Source: Strigamia acuminata (taxonomy: Eukaryota; Arthropoda; Chilopoda; Geophilomorpha; Linotaeniidae). Taken from it: 64,000 nucleotides of DNA. Shown here piece by piece: positions 8,214 to 18,340 of this stretch (the stretch's first letter is position 1; the number at the start of each line of letters is the position of its first letter). Below the pieces are notes generated by a model, which was not told where the DNA came from, ran no database searches, and was given only the letters and a program-made list of their open reading frames with translations. The DNA lies in NCBI GenBank assembly GCA_949358305.1, contig OX442314.1, positions 54,135,369 to 54,199,368 of the forward strand, read 5' to 3'. Made by a program: the position numbers and the translations under genes.

Positions 8214-11083
8214 TTACATGTTTTTTCGAAGGAGTTCAACCAAATTTCTTACAGCCTTTTCAAGTTCACCCGTTGGGGTGGACTTGCTTTTCGTTCTATC
8301 AGGACAATCATTTTGCCAATGACCCAGTTTATTACAAATATTACAAGGGTCAGTGGAAGGTGATTTTTTCGCTGCTGCTGGTGAAGCAGAGCAAGAACGA
8401 ACTGATTGTTCTGGTGACACTGCAGGTGACTTCGAATTTCTATTCGTATTAACCTTCTTTGCGTCGAATGAAACTGTTTTTGGTTTCATAGCTGGTTTGT
8501 ACTTTCCAGCTACAGGATTATTTTTTGTAAGTAGAGCGGTGGGTTTGCCATCAGTTTCTACTTGTTCTGTTTCTCCTTCAGAAACAGCTTCTTCCTCTGC
8601 ATTCGTTAAATGTGACAACATTTCAGGTGCAGGGTGAGGATTTTTTGAATCCTTTTTTGAAGAGTCTTTTTTAGAGCTTTTACTCTCTAATTCTTCCAAG
8701 AAATCATCATATCTTGGGGGAAGTAACAAGGAGAGACCATGACTGGTTTCTTTGTTACGTTCAGCGAGCTTTTTCTCTCGCTTCATGTATGCTGCTTTTT
8801 CATCAGCATTTCGATAAGCTTTATATTTCTTATCTAATGTTATTTGATTAGCTTCCATAAATTTGGATAGTTCTGAAAATTTTCCAGGATCAAGAGAATT
8901 AGACATCATTAGAATATTATTTGAATATTCAGTAGACCAGCCCTAAACTGGTCATCTACAGACGCATCACATAATTTAAGTGGCATTTTTGCTAGTAAGT
9001 TCTCCGCGCGTAATAAATAAGCGCGTAAACTTTCTCCTTTACATTGTTTCAAGTTCCTCCAGAGTAGACGAATGTCTTCACTGGATTCCCCGAAACTGTA
9101 CATGAATTGTTTTACAAAATCGTCCCATTTTGTAAAATTTCTTCTGGTAAACCAGTCGTTTGCTTCATCAAGCAAAACTTTCGGTATTAATTTGGTGAGT
9201 GCGTCTTCACACCCAAAACTATGCATTCGAGCTAGTTCTAAAATTTCAGCTAGGAATTTAGATCCGGCTAGCCAAGAACCATTAAATGCATTTGGAATTA
9301 TTCGATCCCATCGAATAAATCTTTCTTCTATCGTTCTATGCGTCCATTTATCAGACGTATATTCAGTTATCTTTTGCAAAATGACTTCATCTATTTTGTC
9401 TTTTTGCTCTATTGATTTGCTAGTCTTTTAGAGAAGCCGATCAATTTCTTCTTTAGTGTAGAACTGATTAGATTGAGTTTCATTTTCAGTTCGACTGTGT
9501 CGCTGACGTCTGGATCGTGGACAAGATCGCGAGGACTCAGCGTCTGAAGTAGATGAGCTGTGACCATTATTAGGTGGAGGATTGGGATCCGGTGGATCGT
9601 TATCGTTCGAGGGTCGGTGATTCCCATTTGGAGGTCCCCTTCCACCTTGATTGTCTTTGGAAGAGCCGTGATTACCAGAGTTACCACCTCCTCCAGGATC
9701 ATCCCCATCTGGTGGTCCTCCGCCAAGTGGATTACTTCGATAACGTGGTGGGTCACGAACATCTTCGTGACACCCTCTTTTAGATGAATTATTGTTTTCA
9801 TTAAAAGATTGTTTATCATTACGTGGGTTTCCACGTTGTCTGTTTTTTGCAGCTAACAGATCTATAAGTTTATCACCGTTATTAAAAAATCGATCAAAAC
9901 TTTGAGAGGTTTTAAGATTTTTTGAAGTCAGGTGGGTCAGGCTCACGCTTTCTCTTCTTTTGACTTCTAATGCTATGCAATGCAGTGAGTCATCACTGCT
10001 TGAGCAACCTGACTGACTCCCATTTCTAGAGTTAGTCGACTGTAAATTAATTGTGGAAGGTAATTTTGAAACATCTTTTGTAGATTTTTTGTCAGGTTTA
10101 ACAAAAACATCATCTTCACAAACTGTTTGAATGTGAGTAACTACTTCTTCAAATTCTTCTTGAGCCTTTAACAGGTCGGCACGTAAAATTTTATTTTCAC
10201 GTGTTTGTGCTGTCAAGTCGGCTCTTAGTAGTTGCTCAGCAGTAGACAAATTTTTTGTATACTGCCCTTCATTTATCACAGCCTGGTTGCCTTGCGAGAA
10301 ATACTTCATTTTCTCGTTCAGCTAATCTTTTTGCACGAGCTTCTTGCTCGGCAGAGCGTTGGTCTAACATCTGTTTTGATGCTAGAACATCACGCTCTCG
10401 TGCTTTCGAATTAAGATTTGCTGTAATTAATTCAGAATTAGCAATTTTCAAATTCTGATTCGCAGTTTCTAAATCTCTTTTAGCTTCGGATAATCTTTGA
10501 AGAGATTTTTGCTGTTCCTCGTGAGTAGCGGTAAAAACTCCAATTTTTACTTCCAGCTCGGCGATACAGAGATGATCGTTCGCTTATTGTTGCATGAGCG
10601 CCGCGTTGTGCTCTCGAAGTTCAGCATTTGACTGTTCCATTTTAGCTATTACTTCATTATGTTTATCTTGACTGTGTTTGGCTACCATAGCTTTATGAAT
10701 TTGTTCGACAGTCATTTCTTCAGTCACTTCTATTCCTGCAAGCCTTGCTTGCGTGGTGATTGCTTCCATCATTGTGTAGCGCAGCGGAGAATGAGGAGTT
10801 TCCATGTCGACATCCTCGGAAGAATCAGGTGGTCTTCTCCGTGTGCTGGTGTTGACAAGGTCGACGGCGAGTGAAATTCACTCGGCGACTCAGCTCGCTG
10901 TACGCTGACGTTGAGCTCGTCTTTTCGTGATTTGGAGCTTTCGCTCGTAATCGGAATATTTAATTCCAACTGTCCGTGGAGTGATGGAGAATCACTCTCT
11001 TCATGTAGTGGCTCTATTTCTAGAGCTTGCCGTTTTTTGGCAGGGCAACCGCGAGGTCGTTTCTCAGCAACTGACGTAGCCAA
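8214..11083 (-). pseudogene. Gypsy gag, broken by a stop and frameshifts
   Basis: The gag starts at ATG 11083 (MATSVAEKRPRG) and runs through coiled-coil-like Glu/Ala/Lys-rich segments (10805-10269), a Gly/Pro/Asn/Asp-rich stretch (about 9785-9560) and a capsid-like segment (9379-8909; NAFNGSWLAGSKFLAEIL). It ends with a CCHC zinc knuckle, CNICNKLGHWQNDC, near 8330. Coding continuity is broken by frameshifts between 11083 and 10269, an in-frame TAA at 9428-9430, and a frameshift near 8909 where one frame ends and the next begins. Its architecture parallels the large Gag of the 13.5-kb element. It is not functional as it stands. Confidence 0.8.
8220..8226 (-). promoter_or_regulatory. A AAA AAC slippery heptamer at the gag end
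   Basis: In the gag frame the last codons are CGA AAA AAC ATG TAA, placing A AAA AAC in the correct register for simultaneous -1 slippage two codons before the stop. The same heptamer sits at the gag-pol junction of the 13.5-kb relative. Confidence 0.65.
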
Positions 11084-11175
11084 TTTGTTGAGAAAAACAA
11101 AGAGAAAGAATAGAAAAAGAAAAGACAGTTACTAATGGCGGGAAATAGTTAACTAGCGAATCTAAACAATTGGAA

Positions 11176-11195
11176 ATTCCGGCCGGGCTCCCAAG
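11176..11195 (-). promoter_or_regulatory. Primer-binding-site-like sequence
   Basis: Two bases after the LTR end (CAACA), the minus strand reads TGGGAGCCCGGCCGGAA, starting with TGG as expected for the complement of a tRNA 3' CCA end. The tRNA is not identified. Confidence 0.5.
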
Positions 11196-11995
11196 TGTTG
11201 CGATCCGGGTATTTACTTGACAAAATACTAACCTTATTGTCAAGTAACATGCAATTGAGATGCCGTTGATAGGACTTAACTTTGACGCCTGTAAACTGGT
11301 GTCTAGGGGTAATTTTAAGAAAGGAAAACTACAGTTTGAATTGAATGAAAATAATTCAATAACTTTATTCGGTGAATTTACAATGAATATGATAATTATA
11401 AAACTGATAATTTTGACTAGTAATTAGAAGAATAAAATAGAGAAGGAATGAAATAGAGCGTGAGCGGTGAGACTCACGCTAAACAAAGAAATCTTTTGGG
11501 CGCGTAACAAACGGAGTTTGTCACGTACACCAAAAATGGTAAGGCGGACTCGCCGAGACAAATTTCGCCGCTCGTACGATGGGTAAACTGTAGACTCCGG
11601 AGGAAGCTCGCGGTGGTCTACAGTTGTTCTCAACTCACCAAACTAACACTATCAATACTTGAAGTTTCAGGGTTTTCCTATTCAAAGCAGTGATGTTGTG
11701 TTGTTGTTGGTGATGTGGTCGAGAGTGAGCAAAACCGCCAAAATTTGGGGTTTTTTTATGCATTCTCTGGTCCTGCGCACAAAATGTGCGTAGTGTTGAT
11801 TTTGATGCAATACAGGATGTAGTACATCACCATCATCACTCTGACGTAATGCCCTGGCTCAAAGAGGGTAAAGTGTGCCTGGGGGATTTCCGCTCCCAAG
11901 TTACACTTTTGGCGTGTGCCATATTAAACAATTAAATAAATAATTATTTAAGTGGTGACGATGATTTTATGCGAAATAAAACCAGGGTCACCACA
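11196..11995 (-). repeat. 5' LTR of the minus-strand gypsy element
   Basis: About 800 bp starting TGTGGTGACCCTGG at 11995 and ending GGATCGCAACA at 11196 on the minus strand (TG...CA), immediately followed by the primer-binding-site-like sequence and gag. No partner LTR is in the window, so a target duplication cannot be checked. Confidence 0.75.
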
Positions 11996-12185
11996 CTGTA
12001 TGTTCTGATGTTTTGGTATTGGTAAATATTCGGTAGTTTGTTGCCTAACTGCGGTAAACTGTACTTGTAATCTTTTAACAGAATATAACAAATTCAATAA
12101 ATGTTAAATTTTATTCTTTCTTTTAAACCTTGATATTGCTAAACGGTATATTAACGTGTGTTCAATTCATAAATTATTGTCTTAC

Positions 12186-12311
12186 CTTTTGCACAGTCGT
12201 TATAGCAATGGTCCTAAGAGGTTGTTCACCATCACGACTTCTAATAATCAATTGCATTTCAACATTTTCTTCATATGTAAGATGCGCTACTGGTGACGGA
12301 TGTATCAATAT
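12186..12311 (-). CDS. DEG/ENaC channel extracellular exon
   Basis: On the minus strand a pyrimidine-rich acceptor (CTATTTCTTCTTTAAAAATATAG) precedes 126 bp (42 codons, phase 0 at both ends) that end CAAAAG|GTAAGA, a consensus donor. The peptide starts ILIHPSPVAHL and ends RTIAITTVQK. This resembles the DEG/ENaC extracellular strand that typically reads V-x-I-H-x-P followed by a polar stretch. It lies between the TM1 exons (31.2-31.8 kb) and the TM2 exon (4.1-4.9 kb), in the order expected for one minus-strand gene. Phases require at least one undetected exon on each side. A 20-bp minisatellite lies immediately upstream in the intron. Confidence 0.65.
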
Positions 12312-12336
12312 CTATATTTTTAAAGAAGAAATAGAA

Positions 12337-12666
12337 AACGTTCAATTGGATCTAGAAAATTTCAATTGGATCTAGAAAATTTCAATTGGATCTAGAAAAT
12401 TTCAATTGGATCTAGAAAATTTCAATTGGATCTAGAAAATTTCAATTGGATCTAGAAAATTTCAATTGGATCTAGAAAATTTTAATTGAATCTAGAAAAT
12501 TTTAATTGGATCTAGAAAATTTCAATTGGATCTAGAAAATTTCAATTGGATCTAAAAAATTTCAATTGGATCTAGAAAATTTCAATTGGATCTAGAAAAT
12601 TTTAATTGGATCTAGAAAATTTCAATTGGATCTAGAAAATTTCAATTGGATCTAAAAAATTTCAAT
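12337..12666. repeat. 20-bp minisatellite, about 16 copies
   Basis: Unit TCTAGAAAATTTCAATTGGA with few variants (C to T or G to A in some copies). It sits in an intron of the channel gene, about 25 bp upstream of an exon acceptor. On the gene strand every unit contains TTTTCTAG, which itself resembles a 3' splice site. Confidence 0.95.
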
Positions 12667-13540
12667 TATTTACAGCCTGCCATCTCAACTTTTCCTTCTG
12701 TAAGAAATTGTTATTACATGAAAAGAAATGCTATTAGGAATGGGACTCGATTTAAGCAGCCCCGTCTTTGACTCCTTTTCCATCCAAGAATGAATTAAAT
12801 TCTCCCCACTCTAAACCATGCCGAGACAACTATTGCAACACACATGTTTCTTGACTATTTTGAAGATGAATATACGGAGCGTTTTATTGGTAATCTGGCA
12901 ATTTGTCGTCCATATCGTAAGTAGTTTGTTCCCTCACGTTACCATGTTCCTGCCTCTACTAGTAAATGTTTTTCTCTATGTAAATAAAGGAGCAGTTTCC
13001 CAGAAAAAAAGTAATAATCCACATTTTTATGAGCACATCATTGTTTGAGAGCATTTTGACATTGCTGGAAAGCTTTGTACTGTACTTGTATAACTCATAC
13101 ACTATAATATTCTTAATTATAAATTATTCCGGGTCGGAATAATTCCGTATTTTATCAAAAAGTGTTTTTATTAAATTTAGAGAGTCATTTTAAAAAGAAA
13201 CTTGGTTTCATTATTTCATATTGTATAAGTCTTTTTGAAAGCATCTGCCTTCTTCCTTTTTAGTAATAAAAAGGAAGATTTCAACAAAGTTAAAGAGGAA
13301 ATAAAACACGTTTAATCGGATTTAAAAATGACAATTATTTCCTGTTGCCATCACAGCTTTCCCTTCTTTTGTTTTTACAATACTAAACTAATGACCATTT
13401 CGCCTCATGAACTAAAATAAATTGAAATTTCTTTTAAAATATAAGGTTTATAAAACCAATTCTGTTAATCAGCAAAATTGTTTTATTTTGTTATGTTGCT
13501 GAAAACGAATGTGTAGTGCAAGAACGACCGGAGAGAACTG
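12667..13540. other. No gene recognised
   Basis: AT-rich sequence with short open frames only. A plus-strand frame at 12818 is discussed among the rejected items. Confidence 0.5.
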
Positions 13541-13549
13541 ATTTTATTC

Positions 13550-14325
13550 GGGCATAAATTAAAATCCCACTAAAGTGGCTTAGATTTCCACTAAAAAAAA
13601 ACTAAATCTTACACTGACTGGTTTTTCCATTATCGGTAATTTTTTGTCCCACTAATTTAACTAAGCCAAAAAAAACTATTTTTTCCACTAAAAATATTTT
13701 TTCAATCCAACTTATTTTTTCACTAAAAAAACTTATTACATCCACTTTTTCTCCTATTAAGAAATGAAGGCCCGGCATCTCGACGGGGAGTCCGAGGTCT
13801 TGTTAGGACTGGGTCCCGACACGGGACTAGGACTGGGGCTTTAGCGGGGACTCGGTTGCGAGGGGCATCAAAGTTTTGTTTGGTCCCGACACGTGACTAG
13901 GACTGGGGCCTTGGCGGGGACTCGGTTGCGAGGGGCATCGAGGTCTTGTTAGGACTGGGCAGGGACTTGGTTGCGAGGGGCATCGAGGTCTTGTTGGGTC
14001 CCGACACGTGACTAGGACTGGGGCCTTGGCGGGGACTCGCTTGCGGGAGCGGACGACTGTTGGAGGGCTCGTAGACCATGCGGGGGGATGGTTGGTCGTC
14101 CTCTTTGCCCGCTGAGACGGACTTGAGGTGCAAAACGTTCGCAAAACTATTTTACCAAAGTAGTAATAGTAGTGGTAAATCAGTTTTTTCTTGCAAATTT
14201 AATTTTAGTGGAAAAAATAGTTTTTTTTGCCTTAGCTAAATTAGTGGGACAAAAAATTACCGATAGTGGAAAAATCAGTCAGTGTGAGATTTAGTTTCTT
14301 TTTAGTGGGGTTTTAAATGGGACCC
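13550..14325. mobile_element. MULE-like MITE, copy 2, with 9-bp target duplication
   Basis: This 776-bp element starts GGGCATAAATTAAAATCCCA and ends ...TTTTAAATGGGACCC. It has long inverted repeats rich in CCACTAAAA and is flanked by ATTTTATTC at 13541-13549 and 14326-14334. The 9-bp duplication and GGG-start termini fit Mutator-like elements. There is no coding capacity. Confidence 0.85.
13780..14045. repeat. Internal GC-rich minisatellite of the MITE
   Basis: Three to four degenerate copies of GAGGTCTTGTTAGGACTGGG / GACTAGGACTGGGGC / GGCGGGGACTCGGTTGCGAG, unit about 75 bp. Copy 1 of the MITE carries one such unit at about 6431-6520. Confidence 0.75.
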
Positions 14326-14512
14326 ATTTTATTCAGCTAACTGGGGGTACAGAGGGTGAATACTCAAACAATAAAACACTGCAATTTTTAATTTATTTCC
14401 TTGTCTTAGTTTGTCCAATGTCCCTCCCATGGATTATCAAACATTCCCTCGTCAATATGAAAATGTTCACAATACGCTTCCGTATAAAGTGTGTAAACGT
14501 CCATAGGACATT
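14326..14512. other. No gene recognised
   Basis: Short flank between two transposons. A minus-strand open stretch of 33 codons ending in TAA lies at about 14412-14510 but has no recognisable family. Confidence 0.4.
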
Positions 14513-14640
14513 ACAGTAGCTGCATTCAAAAATTAAAATATTTGTGTTTTAACAATTTTAGTTTAAGTATATTCTAAGTTTAAATTTTGAGTGTGAGAAT
14601 TTTAACTCTATTTTAGAAAATTGACAATATGTGATAACTT

Positions 14641-14901
14641 TTACATGACATCATTGATCACCTGATGTGTAATCAATACCAAAATGAAGCATATAATACT
14701 CTTCAAGCGATTAGAAAGAAGTATGAATTGTTGGAATGTTATTATTTTTAGTGGGATTTAAAATTTTTATGCCTTGCTGATAGAAGGGAGGTAGAAATTT
14801 TAAAAGAGTATGACCAACTGACACCAGAGGTCATTGATAGCATCAATTCAAATATGAAGTCATTGGATATGACATGGAGAAAGAAAGAAGCAATTAATTA
14901 A
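14641..14901 (+). pseudogene. Unrecognised coding relic
   Basis: Two adjacent open stretches look protein-like. The first ends EAYNTLQAIRKKYELLECYY before a TAG. The second begins FLCLADRREVEILKEY, continues through QLTPEVIDSINSN and ends at a TAA at about 14900. Composition is amphipathic and charged. I do not recognise a family. Its position inside the disrupted element suggests a remnant of that element's protein, but that is inference. Confidence 0.4.
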
Positions 14902-15847
14902 TAAAGCATGTAAGTAATATTTATTATCAATCTTAGTTAGAAAAATATCAAATTTTATGGTTTGAATAAAAATGGTATAAAATTAAAGATACATGTTCAC
15001 ATGTGAGTTACCTATTTTCATGAAAATTCTTCAGAAATTGAAATTCAAAATTTTTGTATTTATGTTTTATGTGTGTGTGGCACAAAATTTTAAAATAAAA
15101 CAGGAATGTCTTAAGTTGTGAAATGATGTCATGTAATTACAGATAAAATTTTAATTTTTGAGTGCATGGATTTTAATTTAATTTAGCTTCAATTTTAACA
15201 AAACTTTGTATACAAATGTGTGACGATTCTACTTTTGGCTGATTTATTAGCCGGATAACTAGATAAATAGGTCTGAACAAGACGTTGTTAAGTCTTACAA
15301 CCACCTGACCGAGATAAGCTACGAAATGTGCGCTAAAATGAATATATTACGAATAATTACAAACTTACAGTTTTACATGCTTTATTAACGAGATACAATT
15401 GGATCTGGGTTCTATGCTCGTGTAAACGGGCGGCAACGGCTGGTTGAGGATCCGGGCGGTCCGGAAGAATAGGGCTGACTGGTCGGCATCGTCACAACGA
15501 ACGCTACGGAGACATATGGGGCTCCGTGGCTCAAACACGTTGAATGCAAAGAATCCTTCGCATTTGCCGAGTTCTAACTTACCGACCATTCAATCGAATG
15601 AGTCGGACTTCGAATACATCTAGAGCTATAAAAACATAACAAATAAAGTTAGATATTATTTTTTGGGCGGGGACAGTCACGATGGCCGTGAAACCATCGA
15701 GGGAAGTTTTGACACTTCCATTCGCCAGCATGCCTTACGATAACTCGATCTCGTGATCCAGAACCGGATAATATAATTGTTGGATTACCATGGTCCAAGT
15801 ATTTGTTTAACACAATGTAACACATTGCTCACGGGCTACCAACCCGA

Positions 15848-16270
15848 CGTGTTGCCTGTAGACGGGCCCTTTACTGACTTCCGACGATAGCGTCAGATAT
15901 CACAGAAGGACCAACAAGTTACCCTAGGTAACGAGTAACATGGACCCCAGTAGTCCGTTCGCTGACTGGAGACACGAATGTCCCCATCTACAGAAGGACC
16001 AACAAGTTACATGTGTAACAGACCCTGCGAAGTCAGTTTACTGACTGTTGGCATAAAATGCCAGTTACACAGAAGGATCCACAAGTTACCTTAGTAACGG
16101 AACCTGAGAAGACATTTTTTACCGACTGGAAACATGACATGTTCCGTATACCGAAGGGGCAACAAGTTACATGAAGTGACAGTCCCTGAGAAGACATTTT
16201 TTACCAACTGGTAACACGAATGTCACCGTTTACAGAAGGGGCAATGGTCGCCTTAGCAACAGTCCCTGAG
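15848..16270. repeat. Minisatellite inside the solo LTR
   Basis: Five to six diverged tandem units of about 80-90 bp, each containing ACAGAAGGACCAACAAGTTAC, a variable TAACAG/CCCTGAGAAG segment and a TTTACTGACTG-type stretch. Confidence 0.8.
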
Positions 16271-16461
16271 AGTGCTTAATTACAACAACCACCCATGCTA
16301 AGTTCATAGCAGTTAGTTGAGGGGCCATTTCATGTCGAAGCATGCTTATTACCGGCGTTAGCCATCCCGGATTCGCTCTGCAGCAACAATAACAGAACAG
16401 CGAATATATTAGTTAGAGAGTGGGATAAAATCCAGCATCATCAATAACATAAAAGTGATTA

Positions 16462-16631
16462 CCGTACTGCCTTAAACAATGGCCCGGGCGTTTATTTATT
16501 TTCATGACCCGACCCCACCCCGGTCGGGTCAGTACGGGGCGGCGTTTGGTGCACTAAGCGCCGCCGAGCCCCCGGCGTTTATTCGAGTCCCGGCGCTTAT
16601 TCACGCCGGGCCATTGTTCAAGGCAGTACGG
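16462..16631. mobile_element. 170-bp MITE nested in the solo LTR
   Basis: Ends CCGTACTGCCTTAAACAATG and CATTGTTCAAGGCAGTACGG are inverted repeats flanked by TA on both sides (16460-16461 and 16632-16633). The interior has a 9-bp hairpin GACCCGACC/GGTCGGGTC. Confidence 0.85.
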
Positions 16632-17248
16632 TATGCTTATTAAGTTGAGAGTTGAGGTTACCCGATGTGTCGATAAGAGAGAGAAATCAAACAATAACCA
16701 ACAATACATTACAGACATACAGATAACCAAGAGAGTGAGCGAGCGCAACTTCCGGTTAAACCAATGCTTATATAGTTCTTTAGAACAATTAGATTGGCAA
16801 TCAGTGGCTGGATCCACAGATTTGTGGGTCACTTTAGTCCGGACCTAGTAGAAGACTTGGTCTGGACCTAGCAGAGGACTGGGTCCAAGAGGAACCCAAT
16901 TGGTTCCCTTTAACAGGTAAGTAAAACATGTGTCAAATAATGTATATTCAAAGCAATAAACAATATATATTTATTTGTTTAGTTTTAATAGTCATTAAAA
17001 CTCTTAATTCTCGTATTAAACCGCGCGCATTGATTAAACAGCGCCGTCTAGTGTGAACATTCGTAAATACGGTTTTATAACCGTCACAAATGTAATGCAA
17101 AACTGCACTTAAAATTGAAGTAAAATAGAGTTTAGTAAAGTTGTATTTTAGTTTGTATTTTTACCAATTTGAGTTTTATAGTCAGGAAATGATGTCAATT
17201 TTGTTTTAAAATTGAACTAAAATACAAAATGTTTTAATTTTTGAATGC

Positions 17249-17252
17249 AGCT
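17249..17252. repeat. Target site duplication AGCT (left)
   Basis: AGCT precedes the 5' LTR and recurs at 30753-30756 directly after the 3' LTR, confirming the outer limits of the 13.5-kb element. Confidence 0.9.
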
Positions 17253-18091
17253 TGTGGTGACCCGACTGGACCGGGGTCAACGAAGAGTTTCTCTCGTGAC
17301 CTCGTTTCGGGTGTAAGGGGAGCCGCAAGCGCGTCTCCCTTCCCTCAGTGCATTGACATCTAGTCAATGGACAGGCGTCTGCCCTGAGGGAGTGGGGATG
17401 GCTCGTCCACCCCACCATTGGGTGATTCCGGTCACCTGTCAACCCCGCTTTGTGCAAAGGAATGTGCCTTGCACTGAGCGGGCAGAACCAACACAACCAT
17501 CAAACGAGAAACACACGTAAACCCGTCGTCCTACAAGATCAGGCCCAAGTAAATATACTGGGATTGACCAAGGACAAAGGACAATTTACCGTGAGTACGT
17601 TTGGTCAGTGTCAAACTCCGCAGAGTAACCTGCGAGATAAGATTACCACACTATTTTAGCACACCAGCTAGAAATAGTAAAAACCACTCCAGTTTAGCGA
17701 GTTGTGCAGACAAACGGTCGCACAAGCCTAAACTGCAGTAAAACCACGACGAGCGTTCCCGCCGCTGTGTGACCGCCGGGAGCCAGAAGAGTCCGCCGCT
17801 GTGTGATCGCCGGACACCACACAAAAACCTAGACAACAGACCGAAGTAAGCCTTTTAACTAAGCATTCACTCGCGCCTGACCAGCGTGAGCCCGAAGGAC
17901 CAGCCAGAGACGAGCCGAGTACGCCATATTGCCACGCCGGCCCAAGACGACATCACGTTGCCACAACGAGGACGCCATCTTGGACACAACCGAGACAACA
18001 GACGACCTCGCCGATTCCAGCCAGCTTTCATCTTACCTTTACCTTTCCATTTCCCATCACCCATTCCGATTTACCTTTTACTTACCTCTCA

Positions 18092-18104
18092 TATATATAT
18101 ATAA
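18092..18104 (+). promoter_or_regulatory. LTR TATA box
   Basis: An alternating TATATATATA run ending in AAG, about 25-30 bp upstream of the probable RNA start and just before the AATAAA signal. The truncated LTR at 40559-41408 breaks exactly at this run. Confidence 0.6.
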
Positions 18105-18129
18105 GATATATCTGTACATTGTCCCACAG

Positions 18130-18135
18130 AATAAA
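18130..18135 (+). terminator. LTR polyadenylation signal
   Basis: AATAAA located 26 bp after the TATA run. In the 3' LTR the equivalent copy is at 30614-30619 and would direct 3' end formation. Confidence 0.55.
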
Positions 18136-18270
18136 TCTATATTATATTTTACCTTTTATATCTGTGTAATCATTTCTTTGGGTAAACCGCTTGAGACAAA
18201 GCGGTAGTGAGTTAGTCGAATTAAGTAATCAACCCACGAGTTAGCGACGGTTAGAGTTGAGCGCGACACG

Positions 18271-18288
18271 TGGGGGCCTGTCCGGGAT
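18271..18288 (+). promoter_or_regulatory. Primer binding site, tRNA-Pro type
   Basis: Two bases after the LTR the sequence TGGGGGCCTGTCCGGGAT matches 16 of 18 positions of the classical tRNA-Pro primer site (the difference is CT versus TC at positions 8-9). The assignment is by recall of that consensus. Confidence 0.7.
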
Positions 18289-18340
18289 CAAGTTGAATAA
18301 CTGATTCTAACCTGTGATTACATCATACCCAAAGCAAGAA

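Larger units (their letters stand above)
6820..11995 (-). mobile_element. Decayed Ty3/gypsy element, 3' half missing
   Basis: Reading right to left it has a 5' LTR (11995-11196), a primer-binding-site-like sequence, a broken gag, a slippery heptamer, and a pol that stops in RT where a MULE-like MITE is inserted. No 3' LTR was found. Gag and protease resemble those of the 13.5-kb element (capsid motif NGSW/DGSW; protease LLDSGAD versus MLDSGAN), and both LTRs begin TGTGGTGACCC, so the two are related lineages. Confidence 0.85.
15219..17088. mobile_element. 1.87-kb solo LTR with 4-bp target duplication
   Basis: Starts TGTGACGATTC at 15219 and ends ATAACCGTCACA at 17088, so the ends are TG...CA with a short inverted repeat TGTGACG/CGTCACA. 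It is flanked by AATG at 15215-15218 and 17089-17092. It contains a minisatellite and a nested MITE. No internal gag or pol is present. A 4-bp duplication fits a Ty3/gypsy origin. Confidence 0.8.
14514..17252. mobile_element. Older element with CTGCATTCAAAAATTAAAA ends, disrupted
   Basis: The left end (TACAGTAGCTGCATTC at 14513) is inverted at the right end (GAATGCAGCT to 17252), which continues after the 13.5-kb gypsy insertion as GTAGTA at 30757. Similar A/T-rich motifs recur in both orientations near the ends. The interior holds a short coding-like relic and a solo LTR. The class is unknown. Confidence 0.5.
17253..18268 (+). repeat. 5' LTR of the 13.5-kb element
   Basis: 1016 bp, TGTGGTGACCCGAC... 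to ...GAGCGCGACA. A TATATATATAAG box at about 18093-18104 and an AATAAA signal at 18130-18135 suggest U3 ends near 18120, leaving a short R and a U5 of about 130 bp. The same 1016 bp recurs at 29737-30752. Confidence 0.95.

Noticed and set aside
12818-13048. Plus-strand frame with a hydrophobic start and a GTAAGT donor, possibly a signal-peptide exon
   Set aside because: Only about 17 hydrophobic residues precede the donor, no downstream exon or promoter is evident, and AT-rich DNA yields such stretches by chance.
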